Shown: in pieces, positions 36,433 to 46,472 of the stretch
How the letters are laid out: every line of letters starts with the position of its first letter
Position numbering within the stretch: the stretch's first letter is position 1
Source: Hyphomicrobiales bacterium
GTDB taxonomy: Bacteria > Pseudomonadota > Alphaproteobacteria > Rhizobiales > Rhizobiaceae
Assembly: GCA_900470155.1 (NCBI GenBank)
Contig: UBZT01000009.1
Coordinates: forward strand, 434,001 to 498,000
Reading direction: 5' to 3'
DNA length: 64,000 nucleotides
Made by a program: the position numbers and the translations under genes
Notes under the pieces: generated by a model
Databases searched by the model: none
Seen by the model: only the letters and a program-made list of their open reading frames with translations
Told to the model about the DNA's origin: nothing

Positions 36433-39400
36433 TCACTCTGCCGCCTTCGGCACATAGTTCAGTACCGGTCCCAGCCAACGCTCGACGTCGCGAACATCCA
36501 TGCCCTTGCGGCTGGCATAGTCTTCCACCTGGTCACGTTCGACCTTGGCCACACCGAAATAATAGCTTTCCGGCTGGCCGATATAGATGCCCGAAACCGA
36601 TGAACCCGGCCACATCGCATAGCTTTCCGTCAGCGTCACGCCGGTCGCTTGCGTGGCATCCAGCAGGGAAAACAGAGTTGCCTTTTCCGTATGATCCGGC
36701 TGCGCGGGATAGCCGGGCGCCGGGCGAATCCCGGCATATTCCTCGGCCACCAGTTGATCCGGAGAATACGCCTCATCCGCCGCATACCCCCAGAACTCGC
36801 GGCGCACCCGCTCATGCATGCGCTCGGCAAAGGCCTCGGCAAACCGGTCGGCCAGCGCCTTCACCATGATAGACGAATAGTCGTCATTGGCTCTTTCGAA
36901 GCGCTCGGCAATCGCCACTTCCTCGATGCCAGCAGTCACGACAAAACCGCCGACATAGTCCGCGATGCCCGTGTCCAGCGGTGCGACGAAATCGCTGAGC
37001 GCGACATTCGGCCGCCCATCTCGCTTCGACAACTGCTGGCGCAAGGTGAAGAACGTCGCCCGCTCCTCTGTCCTGCCGTCATCGGCAAACAGGCGAATGT
37101 CGTCGCCCACCGCATTGGCCGGCCAAAAGCCGATGACCGCCCGCGGACGGAACCAGTTTTCCGCAATGATCTTCTCCAGCATCGCTTGCGCATCGGCAAA
37201 CAGCGCCCGCGCAGCCTCACCCTGTTTCTCGTCTTCGAGAATGGCCGGGTAACGGCCTTTCAGCTCCCAGGTCTGGAAGAACGGCGTCCAGTCGATGTAT
37301 TTCGCCAGTTCCTCAAGGTCATAATCCTCGAAGACTTTCGTGCCGGTAAAGCTTGGCTTCGTCGGTGTGTAACCCGACCAGTCGATCTTGACCGGATTGG
37401 CACGCGCCCGCGTCAAAGGTAGCCGCTGCTTGTCGGCCTCGGCGCGCGCATGGGCATCCGCCACCTTGGCATATTCGCCGCGCAGGGTCTCGATCGTGCC
37501 GTCGCGCATGTCATCAGACAGAAGCGACGATACAACCCCGACGGCACGGCTGGCATCGGTGACATAGACCGCCTGCCCCGCCTGATACTGCGGATGGATC
37601 TTCACGGCGGTGTGCACCCGGCTGGTTGTCGCGCCACCGATCAGCAACGGGATGTTGAAGCCCTGCCGCTGCATCTCTGATGCCACATGCACCATCTCGT
37701 CGAGCGATGGCGTGATCAGGCCGGAAAGCCCGATGATATCCACCTTCTCGTCGATCGCCGTCTGCAGGATCTTGCTCGCCGGCACCATCACACCAAGATC
37801 GATGATCTCGTAATTGTTGCAGGCGAGAACCACGCCGACGATGTTCTTGCCGATGTCATGCACATCGCCCTTTACCGTCGCCATCAGCACCTTGCCGGCG
37901 GCCTGGCGTTCGCCACTGCCGCCGTTGAGGCGCTTTTCCTCTTCCATAAAGGGCAACAGCACGGCAACCGCCTGCTTCATCACGCGCGCCGACTTGACCA
38001 CCTGCGGCAGGAACATCTTGCCGGCGCCGAACAGGTCGCCGACCACGTTCATGCCGGCCATCAGCGGACCTTCGATGACATGCAGCGGCCGGGCTGCCCG
38101 CAGACGGGCTTCCTCGGTATCGGCGTCGATGAATTCGGTGATGCCGTTGACCAGCGCATGCTCCAGTCGCTTTTCCACCGGCTGCTCGCGCCAGGACATG
38201 TCCTGCACCCGCGCCTGCTTCTCGCCCGTGCCGCGATAGCGCTCGGCGATCTCCAGCAAACGCTCGGTGCCGTCATTGCGACGGTTGAGCACCACGTCTT
38301 CGCAGGCCTCGCGCAGATCGGCATCGATACTCTCGTAGACCGCCAGCTGGCCGGCATTGACGATGCCCATGTCCATGCCCGCCTGGATCGCATGATAGAG
38401 GAACACCGCATGCATGGCCTCGCGCACCGGCTCGTTGCCGCGGAACGAGAACGACAGGTTCGACACGCCACCCGAGATATGCACGAGCGGCATGCGCTCG
38501 CGGATGGTGCGGGTCGCCTCGATGAAGTCGACGCCGTAATTGTTGTGCTCCTCGATGCCGGTCGCCACGGCAAAGATGTTCGGGTCGAAGATGATGTCTT
38601 CCGGCGGAAAGCCTGCTTCTTCGGTCAGGATTTTGTAGGCCCGCGAGCAGATCTCGACCTTGCGCTGGTATGTATCGGCCTGGCCCTGCTCGTCGAAGGC
38701 CATGACGACGACGGCAGCGCCATAATTGCGGATCAGCCGGCCCTGGGCGATGAAATTCTCCTCGCCTTCCTTCAGCGAAATCGAATTCACCACCGACTTG
38801 CCCTGAACGCATTTCAGACCGCTTTCGATGATCTGGAACTTCGAGCTGTCGATCATGACCGGAACGCGGGCGATATCCGGCTCGGCGGCGATCAGGTTGA
38901 GAAATTCAACCATCGCCTTTTCCGAATCGATCAGGCCTTCGTCCATGTTGATATCGATGATCTGGGCGCCGTTCTCGACCTGGTCTCGGGCAACCACCAG
39001 CGCCGCCGAATAGTCGCCGGCGGTGATCAGCTTGCGGAACTTGGCCGAGCCGGTGACATTGGTGCGCTCGCCGACGTTGACGAAGGGAATGTCCTTGGTC
39101 AGCACGAAGGGCTCGAGGCCCGACAGCGACATGAACGGCCGGTGCTCAGCAGGCACCCGCGGTGCTTTGCCGGCAACCGCCTCCGAAATCGCCCGGATAT
39201 GCTCCGGCGTCGAACCGCAGCAACCGCCAACGACATTGACGATGCCCTCATCGGCAAAACCGGCCACCAGAACTGCCATTTCCTCTGGGCTCTGGTCGTA
39301 GAGACCGAATTCGTTCGGCAGGCCGGCATTCGGATAGGCCGAAATGAAGGTGTCGGCGACGCCGGACAGTTCCTGCAGATGGGGCCGCATCGCGTCCGCC

Positions 39401-40188
39401 CCCAGCGCGCAGTTGAGACCGACGGCAAACGGCCGCGCATGCGAGATCGAGTTCCAGAAGGCGGAAGGCGTCTGGCCCGACAGCGTGCGGCCGGACAGAT
39501 CGGTGATCGTACCGGAAATCATCACCGGCAGGCGGATGCCCTTGGCGGCAAACCGTTCCTCGCAAGCAAAGATCGCAGCCTTGGCGTTCAGCGTGTCGAA
39601 GATCGTCTCGATCAGGATGAGATCAGCCCCGCCGTCGATCAACCCGTCGATCTGCTCGCCATAGGCAAGCCGCAGATCATCAAAGGAAACCGCACGGTAG
39701 CCGGGATTGTTGACGTCCGGTGAAATCGAGGCGGTGCGATTGGTCGGGCCGATGGCGCCGGCGACAAAGCGGCGTTTGCCGTCCTCGCGCTCGGCCCTGA
39801 GGATAGCGCGGCGCACGGCATGCGCACCTTCCCTGTTCAGGTCATAGACCGCACCTTCCATCTGGTAGTCGGCCTGGGCGATGCGGGTCGAAGAAAAGGT
39901 ATTGGTTTCGATGATATCTGCCCCCGCCATCGCATAGCGGAAATGGATGTCCTCGATCGCCTGCGGCTGCGACAGGATCAGGAGGTCGTTATTGCCCTGC
40001 TGGTGACAGGCACAGCCGATGAAGCGCTCGCCGCGGAAATCGTCCTCACCCAGGCCCAGTCCCTGGATCTCGGTGCCCATGGCGCCATCAAGCACCAGAA
40101 TGCGCTCGCGCGCCGCCTGCTGCAACGCGTTGAGAATTTCGGCTCCGTCCCGATTGGCGCCCTGGCGGCCGAACAGTGAATCGAGCAT
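36433..40188 (-). CDS. metH: Cobalamin-dependent methionine synthase MetH
   Basis: MetH transfers the methyl group of 5-methyl-THF to homocysteine through methylcobalamin. The 1251-residue protein has all four modules: a homocysteine/zinc domain (ligands Cys260, Cys323, Cys324 in GLNC and GGCCGS), a pterin-binding domain ([16 protein letters not shown]), a cobalamin domain with GDVHDIGKN where His777 ligates cobalt, and the C-terminal reactivation domain. AAGGAAA precedes the ATG. A perfect 20-bp palindrome 40-59 bases upstream matches the site before the ArsR-MT/metF operon, so both steps of methyl transfer look jointly controlled. Confidence 0.98.
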   Translation of the reverse strand: MLDSLFGRQGANRDGAEILNALQQAARERILVLDGAMGTEIQGLGLGEDDFRGERFIGCACHQQGNNDLLILSQPQAIEDIHFRYAMAGADIIETNTFSSTRIAQADYQMEGAVYDLNREGAHAVRRAILRAEREDGKRRFVAGAIGPTNRTASISPDVNNPGYRAVSFDDLRLAYGEQIDGLIDGGADLILIETIFDTLNAKAAIFACEERFAAKGIRLPVMISGTITDLSGRTLSGQTPSAFWNSISHARPFAVGLNCALGADAMRPHLQELSGVADTFISAYPNAGLPNEFGLYDQSPEEMAVLVAGFADEGIVNVVGGCCGSTPEHIRAISEAVAGKAPRVPAEHRPFMSLSGLEPFVLTKDIPFVNVGERTNVTGSAKFRKLITAGDYSAALVVARDQVENGAQIIDINMDEGLIDSEKAMVEFLNLIAAEPDIARVPVMIDSSKFQIIESGLKCVQGKSVVNSISLKEGEENFIAQGRLIRNYGAAVVVMAFDEQGQADTYQRKVEICSRAYKILTEEAGFPPEDIIFDPNIFAVATGIEEHNNYGVDFIEATRTIRERMPLVHISGGVSNLSFSFRGNEPVREAMHAVFLYHAIQAGMDMGIVNAGQLAVYESIDADLREACEDVVLNRRNDGTERLLEIAERYRGTGEKQARVQDMSWREQPVEKRLEHALVNGITEFIDADTEEARLRAARPLHVIEGPLMAGMNVVGDLFGAGKMFLPQVVKSARVMKQAVAVLLPFMEEEKRLNGGSGERQAAGKVLMATVKGDVHDIGKNIVGVVLACNNYEIIDLGVMVPASKILQTAIDEKVDIIGLSGLITPSLDEMVHVASEMQRQGFNIPLLIGGATTSRVHTAVKIHPQYQAGQAVYVTDASRAVGVVSSLLSDDMRDGTIETLRGEYAKVADAHARAEADKQRLPLTRARANPVKIDWSGYTPTKPSFTGTKVFEDYDLEELAKYIDWTPFFQTWELKGRYPAILEDEKQGEAARALFADAQAMLEKIIAENWFRPRAVIGFWPANAVGDDIRLFADDGRTEERATFFTLRQQLSKRDGRPNVALSDFVAPLDTGIADYVGGFVVTAGIEEVAIAERFERANDDYSSIMVKALADRFAEAFAERMHERVRREFWGYAADEAYSPDQLVAEEYAGIRPAPGYPAQPDHTEKATLFSLLDATQATGVTLTESYAMWPGSSVSGIYIGQPESYYFGVAKVERDQVEDYASRKGMDVRDVERWLGPVLNYVPKAAE

Positions 40189-40227
40189 GAGCGAATTTCC
40201 TTATTTCAAATGCGACACGGTCAGATC

Positions 40228-40247
40228 ACATAAAGATATCTTTATGT
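40228..40247. promoter_or_regulatory. Candidate operator of metH (perfect 20-bp palindrome)
   Basis: ACATAAAGATATCTTTATGT is a perfect palindrome, 40 bases upstream of the metH start and 101 bases before the divergent epimerase gene. It differs at two positions from the site upstream of the ArsR-methyltransferase/metF operon. The regulator encoded at 6846-7853 is the obvious candidate to bind both. Confidence 0.8.
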
Positions 40248-40347
40248 CAACATGCCAATGCACTGTTGGCAATAGGCTTCCAGCGATGACAAGACCCCGC
40301 CGGATCGGCTATAGAGCTGAAAAGATTTAATTCCCGGGAGGACAAGC

Positions 40348-41604
40348 ATGTCGGACGCCAACAAAACCCAGCCGCTCGCGCCGCTTTGGTCCGATCGCCC
40401 CTATCATCGGCGCTGGCTGCTGCAGCAGGCCGACGGCCTGTTCGATTTCTTCCAGACCGCCGCCATCAACCCGAAAGGCGGCTTCTACGACCTGACGCGC
40501 GACGGTAAGCCCTTAGCGACCGACAACCCTGCCCGCGGCATCCATGCCAGCGCCCGCATGGTCCATTGTTTTGCAATCGGCGACCTGCTTGGCCGTCCGG
40601 GCTCGGCCGATGTCGTCGATCACGGCATGCGCTATCTCTGGGAAAGGCATCGCGATGAGAAAAACGGCGGCTATTTCTGGCAGGCTGATGACACCGGCGC
40701 TGCCGACGCCTCCAAGCAGGGCTACGGCCACGCCTTCGTCCTGCTCGCCGCATCATCGGCCAAGACGATCGGCCATCCGCTCGCCGACCGCATGCTTGCA
40801 GATATCACCGAGGTGATCGAAACCCGCTTCTGGGAAGAAGCCCACGGTGCCATCGCCGAGGAGTTTTCCGCCGACTGGCAGCCCGTGCCCGGCTATCGCG
40901 GCCAGAACTCCAACATGCACCTGACCGAAGCCCTGATGGCCGCCTTCGAAGCGACCGGCGAGCGACACTATCTCGACAAGGCGACAAGCATTGCCGATCT
41001 CCTGATCAACCGCCGCGCCCGCGAAGAGGCGTTCCGCGTCGCCGAGCATTTCGACGAGCAATGGGTGGTCGACCGCACCTATTATCATGAAAACGAGATG
41101 TTCCGTCCCGCCGGCACCACGCCCGGCCACTGGCTGGAATGGGCGAGGCTTCTGATGCAGTTGTGGACCCTTGACGGCAAGCGCCATGACTGGATGCCGG
41201 AGGCAGCCCGCGGCCTGTTCTTCCAGTCCATGGCGCTCGGCTGGGACAAGGACAAGGGCGGCTTCTTCTACACGCTCGACTGGGCCAATATCCCGGAAAA
41301 GACAGCCAAGCTCTGGTGGCCCCTCTGCGAGGGCGCCGGCGCCGCGCATTTCCTCAACCAGCACCAGGAAAGCGACTTCCACGAGGAAAGCTACCGCCGT
41401 ATCTGGAACTACATTGCCAATAACAGCCTCGACCGGCAATGCGGTGGCTGGCACGAGGAACTGACAGAGGACGGCACGCCCGCAAACAGCCTCTTCCCCG
41501 GCAAGGGCGATATCTATCACGCCCTGCAGGCCTGCCTGATCCCGCTTTTCCCGGCCGAAGGCAGCCTGACCAAAGTCATCCAGGAAAGCCCGCTCAAGGT
41601 CTGA
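40348..41604 (+). CDS. AGE-family (N-acylglucosamine 2-epimerase-like) sugar epimerase/isomerase
   Basis: The 418-residue protein is an alpha/alpha-barrel member of the AGE family, which covers mannose isomerases, cellobiose epimerases and N-acylglucosamine epimerases. It has GIHASARMVHCFAIGD, YGHAFVLLAASSAK, and TPGHWLEWARLLMQL with likely catalytic histidines. GGGAGGAC precedes the ATG. It is divergent from metH. The substrate is most likely mannose or a related hexose as in YihS-type enzymes, but that is inference. Confidence 0.9.
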   Translation: MSDANKTQPLAPLWSDRPYHRRWLLQQADGLFDFFQTAAINPKGGFYDLTRDGKPLATDNPARGIHASARMVHCFAIGDLLGRPGSADVVDHGMRYLWERHRDEKNGGYFWQADDTGAADASKQGYGHAFVLLAASSAKTIGHPLADRMLADITEVIETRFWEEAHGAIAEEFSADWQPVPGYRGQNSNMHLTEALMAAFEATGERHYLDKATSIADLLINRRAREEAFRVAEHFDEQWVVDRTYYHENEMFRPAGTTPGHWLEWARLLMQLWTLDGKRHDWMPEAARGLFFQSMALGWDKDKGGFFYTLDWANIPEKTAKLWWPLCEGAGAAHFLNQHQESDFHEESYRRIWNYIANNSLDRQCGGWHEELTEDGTPANSLFPGKGDIYHALQACLIPLFPAEGSLTKVIQESPLKV

Positions 41605-41629
41605 GGCTTGGCGAATCCCTTCAAACGAG

Positions 41630-41657
41630 AAAGGCCGGAGGTTTCCCTCCGGCCTTT
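41630..41657. terminator. Bidirectional terminator between the epimerase and SIMPL-domain genes
   Basis: A 12-bp stem (AAAGGCCGGAGG at 41630-41641, CCTCCGGCCTTT at 41646-41657) with a 4-base loop, flanked by A-rich and T-rich ends, sits between two converging genes. Confidence 0.85.
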
Positions 41658-41680
41658 GCCATCGTCAATTGCGCCAGGAT

Positions 41681-42427
41681 TTATTGCTCGAGCCCATAGG
41701 TGATGTTGACCGTCACCGTAAAACGGTTCTCGCCGGTAGCCACCGGCATGGCCTCGTCCATGCGCTTGGCCATCGGCGCTGCGGCCGACATCATCATCGG
41801 CATCGGCCGGGCAAAATTCTCCGAAATGTCGATGACGCGGCCGACCTTGACGCCGGCGGCTTCCGACAATGTCTTTGCCTTGGCGGCGGCGTCAGCAACG
41901 GCCGCCTTGCGCGCTGCATCGATCGCCGCATCCGGATTGTCATTGGTAAAGACGATATTGCCGCCCTGGTTGACGCCGAGCGTCACCGCCTGGTCGATCA
42001 AGCCGCCGAGCTTGGCAAGATCGCGCACCCTGACGGTCAGCCCGTTCGACACGCTGTAGCCGACGATTTCCGGCGCCTCGAAGCCCGTGCCATCGGTCGG
42101 CTGCTGGCGATATTTCGGCTGGATCGAAAAATCCGTCGTCTGCATGTCCTTTTCGGCAATGCCCTGTTCCTTGAGGCTGGCAAGCACCTCGGCCATCGCC
42201 GCGCTATTGGCGCTCAGTGCCTCGCCGGCGGTCGCCGCATCGCGCACGACGCTCAGCGAAACCAGCGCCATGTCCGGCGCGATCGCGGCTTCGCCCTCGC
42301 CCGACACCATGATCGTCGCCTCCCGCCTCTCCGCCTCGGCAGCAAAGGCCGGCGCGAACGAAGTCAGCATGAAAGTCGTGCCCGAAAGCGCTGCAGCCAG
42401 GGCCAGAGCGCGTGTATGTCTCAGCAT
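41681..42427 (-). CDS. SIMPL-domain (DUF541) periplasmic protein
   Basis: The 248-residue protein has a signal peptide (cleavage near AFA-AEAE) and a DUF541 domain (ATIMVSGEGEAAIAPDMALVSLSV, DFSIQPKYRQQ, VGYSVSNGLTVRVRDL). Such proteins are periplasmic, often linked to oxidative stress (YggE), and some form rings. The ATG at 42427 has AGGAA upstream; an earlier in-frame ATG at 42466 is less likely. The gene stands alone. Confidence 0.9.
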   Translation of the reverse strand: MLRHTRALALAAALSGTTFMLTSFAPAFAAEAERREATIMVSGEGEAAIAPDMALVSLSVVRDAATAGEALSANSAAMAEVLASLKEQGIAEKDMQTTDFSIQPKYRQQPTDGTGFEAPEIVGYSVSNGLTVRVRDLAKLGGLIDQAVTLGVNQGGNIVFTNDNPDAAIDAARKAAVADAAAKAKTLSEAAGVKVGRVIDISENFARPMPMMMSAAAPMAKRMDEAMPVATGENRFTVTVNITYGLEQ

Positions 42428-42634
42428 GTGGAATGTTTCCTTTTTTCCCGCGAATCCCGACCGCACGGCAGATATTGCTCTTCACGGCCCGGTTGAATGC
42501 CCTTCCAAGTCATTGATGACGCGGGATTGTGAAGCCATTGCGGCAAAGGCTTGTCGGTCCGAAGAATTTGCGTTAGAGCCTTCGCCACGGTGCGGGGTAA
42601 CCATTGCCCGCCCGCCGGCACCACGTGCCGGGCT

Positions 42635-42710
42635 GGGCCTGTAGCTCAATGGTTAGAGCCGGCGGCTCATAACCGCTTGGTTGGGGGTTCGAGTCCCTCC
42701 GGGCCCACCA
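42635..42710 (+). tRNA. tRNA-Ile2 (anticodon CAT, to be modified to lysidine)
   Basis: A full 76-base cloverleaf with encoded CCA: acceptor GGGCCTG pairs with CGGGCCC, D-arm TAGCTCAATGGTTAGAGC, anticodon loop CTCATAA with CAT at 42668-42670, and T-loop GGTTCGAGTCC. A CAT anticodon means Met or Ile2. The arms and anticodon stem (GGCGG / CCGCT) resemble E. coli ileX far more than elongator tRNA-Met, so tRNA-Ile read on AUA after TilS modification is preferred. Confidence 0.88.
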
Positions 42711-42945
42711 TTTCGTATCACCCGCGCAACAATCCAACTTTGTCTATGAAGTCCAGCACAACCCGGCTGCACGGCAATATGCCACTGTCATTTGGCAGCG
42801 CTGCATTGGGCTCGGTTGGACACTTTCCAATTGAATGCAGTTACCATGCCGGACGCGCCCAACGGTGTGGCCGCGTCTTCAGGTGGCTGTCAGCTTTCCT
42901 TGCCAGTGCATCGGAACCGGGATCCATGCACGAAAGGAAACGAGC

Positions 42946-44613
42946 TTGCTGAAAAAGCTTTTGACGCTGCGACCCAGCCTTCGCAGCGAATGGCTGAGCG
43001 TAGCCACGGCCGCTTATCTGCTCTTTTTCATGAATACCACATTCTGGCGCAAGTCGACGGCCTATCTCGCTGGGCAGGATTTTGCCTTAAGCGCCCTGGC
43101 TGTCGGTCTTCTCGGCGCATTTGCAGCTATGACTGTGGCGTGTTCGGCCAAATATATCGTCAAGCCGATCTTGATCCTGATGCTGTTTTCGGCATCGGCT
43201 TCTGCCTGGTTCATGGACAGCTTCGGCATCACGATCGATCGCGAAATGATCCGGAACGCCGTCGAGACAAACACAGCGGAAGCCGCACATCTGATCACCC
43301 CTGCCTTCGGCATGCATATGGTGGCCTATGCGCTTCTCCCGTCCATTTTGATTGTCTGGATCAAAGTTCTGCACAGGCCGATCCTGCGCAAACTCGGCGT
43401 AAACCTGCTCGTCGTGACAGCCTGCCTAGCCGCGTTTTCCAGCGTCGCGATCTTAAACAGCGGCACCTATATTTTCACCACCAGAGAGCATCGCGACTGG
43501 TTTCCCACCCTCAATCCGATCTTTCCGATCGGAAGCGCAGTCAGCTTTGCGCTCAAGGCATCCGGGGAGCAGAACATCGTCGTGGCGCCACTTGGTGCCG
43601 ATGCGAAAGTCGAGGATCCTCTGTCCGGCCAGAACAGAAAACCCCGGGTCACGATCATCGTCGTCGGAGAAACGGCGCGTGCTGAGAATTTCCAGTTGGG
43701 AGGTTATGGGCGCGAAACCAACCCTGAACTGTCCAGGCAGGACATCGTGTATTTCAGCGACACGTCGAGCTGCGGCACGGCCACGGCCGTATCACTGCCG
43801 TGCATGTTCTCCGTCTATGGCCGCGCCCACTACTCGCATGCGAAAGCATTGGCGACCGAAAACCTGATGGATGTCCTCACCCATGCCGGGATCAAGACGG
43901 AATGGTGGGATAACAACACCGGTGACAAGAAGGTGGCGGATCGTATTCCGAAAAAGGAGCTGTTTCGCTCTGATGACAGGCGCTATTGCCAGAATGGTGA
44001 ATGTCTCGACGACATCCTCCTTGCTGGGCTCGACGATTGGCTGGATGCGGTGGATACGGATGCGGTGCTGGTTCTGCATCAGCTCGGCAACCATGGGCCA
44101 GCCTATTATCTGCGTTACCCGGAAGCGTATCGGAAATTCACCCCTGATTGCCGAACCGTGGATTTCGAAGCCTGTTCGAAGGACACCATCGTCAATGCCT
44201 ATGACAATGCCATTCTCTACACGGACCATATCATTGCGCAGGTCATCGAGAGGCTGAAGGCGCGTGAACAGGCCCTCGATGGCGCCATGATCTACATGTC
44301 CGACCATGGCGAATCGCTTGGGGAGAATGGCCTCTATCTCCATGGCGCACCGTATATGTTTGCACCGGATCAACAGACGAAAGTTCCGTTCGTCGTTTGG
44401 ACAGCCCCCGCATTCGATCAGTCGATCGGGCTCGACAAAGCCTGCCTGGCAGGGAGCGCGCAAGCCCCGCACTCCCATGACAATCTGTTCCACAGTGTGC
44501 TCGGCCTGATGCAGGCAAAGACCAAGGCGTACAATTCCGAGCTGGATATCTTTGCGGGTTGCACGAGCGGGCTCTCCGTCATGAAAAAGCAAAGTCAATT
44601 GGGGCGAGGCTAA
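42946..44613 (+). CDS. Lipid A phosphoethanolamine transferase (EptA-like)
   Basis: The 555-residue inner-membrane enzyme has about five N-terminal membrane segments and a periplasmic sulfatase-like domain. The catalytic Thr278 lies in SSCGTATAV; VVGETARAENFQLGGYGRE and YMSDHGESLGENGLYLHG carry metal-binding residues. It would transfer phosphoethanolamine from phosphatidylethanolamine to lipid A, lowering envelope charge and cationic-peptide binding. The TTG start at 42946 has AAGGA 9 bases upstream. A two-component system, PepSY protein and cytochrome b561 follow, as in PmrAB-like envelope-stress loci. Confidence 0.92.
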   Translation: MLKKLLTLRPSLRSEWLSVATAAYLLFFMNTTFWRKSTAYLAGQDFALSALAVGLLGAFAAMTVACSAKYIVKPILILMLFSASASAWFMDSFGITIDREMIRNAVETNTAEAAHLITPAFGMHMVAYALLPSILIVWIKVLHRPILRKLGVNLLVVTACLAAFSSVAILNSGTYIFTTREHRDWFPTLNPIFPIGSAVSFALKASGEQNIVVAPLGADAKVEDPLSGQNRKPRVTIIVVGETARAENFQLGGYGRETNPELSRQDIVYFSDTSSCGTATAVSLPCMFSVYGRAHYSHAKALATENLMDVLTHAGIKTEWWDNNTGDKKVADRIPKKELFRSDDRRYCQNGECLDDILLAGLDDWLDAVDTDAVLVLHQLGNHGPAYYLRYPEAYRKFTPDCRTVDFEACSKDTIVNAYDNAILYTDHIIAQVIERLKAREQALDGAMIYMSDHGESLGENGLYLHGAPYMFAPDQQTKVPFVVWTAPAFDQSIGLDKACLAGSAQAPHSHDNLFHSVLGLMQAKTKAYNSELDIFAGCTSGLSVMKKQSQLGRG

Positions 44614-44800
44614 ACCACGATACGCCGCCAACGCCATCGGCGTTCGCGGCAGAGGCGGCACCACACGCCAAAGTCAGGATGCATATTTGAAGAGGTGCGC
44701 TGAAACCGGAACGCCACGATCGCGCGGTTGCGGCAGGGACAAGTGATGGCGAAACGCTGCAGCAAAGGGCAGCTTGCGTGGCATCAATTTGCAATACACC

Positions 44801-44826
44801 AGGACGCCGCATGGCAGCGGCGTCCT
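44801..44826 (-). terminator. Hairpin after the cytochrome b561 gene
   Basis: A 10-bp perfect stem (AGGACGCCGC at 44801-44810, GCGGCGTCCT at 44817-44826) with a 6-base loop lies just past the cytochrome b561 stop. A U-tract is lacking on the minus strand, so termination strength is unclear. The rest of the 225-base gap 44614-44838 holds no gene that I can support. Confidence 0.5.
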
Positions 44827-44838
44827 GTGGCGAGCGTG

Positions 44839-45381
44839 TCAGTGATCGATATCGCCGCTCACTGGCGCTCTTTTGCGACCGGTCACCATGGCCAGCGCGA
44901 GGTTTTCGCGGTGCCGGAAACTGGCATGGATGACGCCGGCAACATGCAACGCAATCGCCACAAGCAGTAGATCGGCAAGCGTTTCATGCACCTCTTCCAC
45001 CCATTCCACGCCCCAATAGGCATCCGTCGTCTGAAGCCAACCAGTGTAGGCAACCGCGGCGACCATCAGCAGCAGCAGCAAGACCATCGCCGCCCCCAGC
45101 GGATTGTGGCCCAGGTAGCGATGATCCCTGTGCCGCAGAACCGCGATCGCGTAGGCGGCGGTCTGCCTGGGCGAGCGCACGAATTGCGCAAACCGCGCAT
45201 AACGATTGCCGACAGTGCCGAGCACCAAGCGCACACCGACCAGGGCTGCGGCCGCATAACCTGAAAACTCGTGCAGGCCTTGCAATTCGTCCGCGGACAC
45301 CCAGCACACGGTGATGCTACCGGCCAGTCCCCAGTGAAAGAGCCTGACCGGCATGTCCCAGACCTTGACCGGAACGGTCAC
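44839..45381 (-). CDS. Cytochrome b561-family membrane protein
   Basis: The 180-residue protein has four hydrophobic segments and histidines in VRLFHWG, LHEFSGY, EVHETLAD and ALHVAGVIHAS positioned to bind two b-type hemes. It is of the bacterial nickel/Ni-Fe-hydrogenase-type cytochrome b561 group that moves electrons across the inner membrane. The GTG start has GAGGAC upstream, 3 bases after the pepSY stop, so the two are one operon. The electron partner is unknown. Confidence 0.88.
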   Translation of the reverse strand: MTVPVKVWDMPVRLFHWGLAGSITVCWVSADELQGLHEFSGYAAAALVGVRLVLGTVGNRYARFAQFVRSPRQTAAYAIAVLRHRDHRYLGHNPLGAAMVLLLLLMVAAVAYTGWLQTTDAYWGVEWVEEVHETLADLLLVAIALHVAGVIHASFRHRENLALAMVTGRKRAPVSGDIDH

Positions 45382-45384
45382 CGA

Positions 45385-45651
45385 TCAGTCCTCGATCTTC
45401 ATGTCGACCGACTGGAAGGTCTGGGGATTGAAATATGCTTCGACCTTTTTTCCATCGGCATTGATCGCGTAGGCTTCGTAGCAGCCATCCTCGGTCTTGA
45501 TCGAGCGGACTTTCCAGCCGTCACCTTCAAGCTTGGTCTGCAACGCTTCGCGGGGCTGCCAGTCGGCCATGGGGACCGCGCATTTTTCCGAGGCAAATGC
45601 CGCGCCGCTGAGGCCGGCGGACAGACAGATTGCAGCAGTTATCATTCGCAT
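45385..45651 (-). CDS. PepSY-domain periplasmic protein
   Basis: The 88-residue protein has a signal peptide (cleavage near AFA-SEKC) and a single PepSY-like domain (LQTKLEGDGWKVRSIKTEDGCYEAYAINADGKKVEAYFNPQT). Two cysteines (EKC and DGCYEAY) could form a disulphide. Small PepSY proteins often accompany cytochrome b561 and two-component systems. It is divergent from the response regulator, with a nested repeat in between. Confidence 0.87.
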   Translation of the reverse strand: MRMITAAICLSAGLSGAAFASEKCAVPMADWQPREALQTKLEGDGWKVRSIKTEDGCYEAYAINADGKKVEAYFNPQTFQSVDMKIED

Positions 45652-45699
45652 GGGACATTCCTTTTCTGTTTGGACCCGTCGACAAGGTGCAGAGTGAAG

Positions 45700-45756
45700 C
45701 TGACAGTGGCCTGAAGTCTGATCTGATCGCTTGCGGGCGCTTCAGCCGCCTGTCAG
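45700..45756. promoter_or_regulatory. Paired tandem repeats in the pepSY / response-regulator divergent promoter
   Basis: One arm reads CTGACAG-tggc-CTGAAG (45700-45716) and the other, in inverted orientation, CTTCAG-ccgc-CTGTCAG (45740-45756). Each arm is a pair of direct half-repeats with an 11-base period, the layout used by OmpR-family regulators, and the two arms face the two divergent promoters. Binding by the adjacent response regulator is inferred. Confidence 0.6.
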
Positions 45757-45803
45757 TTTCGCTAGTGATACGATGTGACGACCTAGGTTTGCGGGAGTTC
45801 GAG

Positions 45804-46472
45804 ATGCGCGTGTTGTTGGTGGAGGATGACGAGACCCTGGGGGATGCTGTGAAGACCTATGTGCATCGCCAGGGGCATGCGGTCGACTGGGCGCTCAATC
45901 TGGACGACGCCTCAGCAAGCCTTGCTGCCGCCACCTACGACCTGATCCTGCTCGATCTGCGTCTGCCGGATGGCAGCGGCCTGGAAATCCTGACGGCACT
46001 CCGGACACGTCGCGACGCGACGCCCGTCATCATCATGACGGCACATGATCAGGTTTCCGACAGGATTGCCGGGTTGAACGCCGGTGCCGACGATTATCTG
46101 GTGAAGCCGGTCGATCTCGGGGAACTGCAGGCGCGTATCCATGCCGTCTCTCGTCGATACGGAACCCATCAATTGCCGACACTCAATCTGAACGGCTTTG
46201 CCATCTATTCGTCGGACCGACGCATCACCGATGACAAGGGTGCAGATGTGATGATCTCGTCGCGGGAATGGGCGGTGCTTGATCGTCTGATCGCGCGGCG
46301 AAAGGCCATTGTCTCCAAAGCGCAGATCGAGGAGGCACTCTACGAATTCGGCGCCGAGGTCGAGAGCAACACGGTCGAAGTCTATGTGAGCCGCTTGCGC
46401 CGCAAGCTCGGCAAGCAAGCCATTGAGACTGTCCGGGGCGTTGGCTACAGGATATCTTCCGATGCGCATTGA
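45804..46472 (+). CDS. OmpR-family two-component response regulator
   Basis: The 222-residue protein has a receiver domain (LLVEDDE, phosphoacceptor Asp51 in LLDLRLPDGSG, MTAHD, and Lys in LVKPVDLGEL) and a C-terminal winged helix (NTVEVYVSRLRRKLGKQAIETVRGVGYR cut into two known blocks). GGGAG precedes the ATG at 45804. It overlaps the sensor kinase by 11 bases. By layout it probably controls the divergent pepSY-b561 operon, and perhaps eptA, like PmrA/BasR. Confidence 0.95.
   Translation: MRVLLVEDDETLGDAVKTYVHRQGHAVDWALNLDDASASLAAATYDLILLDLRLPDGSGLEILTALRTRRDATPVIIMTAHDQVSDRIAGLNAGADDYLVKPVDLGELQARIHAVSRRYGTHQLPTLNLNGFAIYSSDRRITDDKGADVMISSREWAVLDRLIARRKAIVSKAQIEEALYEFGAEVESNTVEVYVSRLRRKLGKQAIETVRGVGYRISSDAH

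Noticed and set aside
37687..39723. Long open frame (678 codons) antisense to metH
   Set aside because: Typical shadow of a GC-rich gene with third-position bias; the product has no family features and metH is complete on the other strand. The same applies to the long frames opposite the aldehyde dehydrogenase/ligase genes (22246-24198) and rpoD (56101-58038).
40189..40347. Cobalamin or SAM riboswitch upstream of metH
   Set aside because: The gap of 159 bases is shared with a divergent gene, and no B12-box or SAM-riboswitch core is seen; a protein operator explains the site better.
42635..42710. Elongator tRNA-Met
   Set aside because: The CAT anticodon permits it, but the arms resemble ileX-type tRNA-Ile2 more closely than tRNA-Met.
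44579..44812. 77-codon minus-strand frame between eptA and cytochrome b561
   Set aside because: It overlaps the eptA 3' end, has no ribosome site and no recognisable domain; the signal-peptide-like middle is probably chance.
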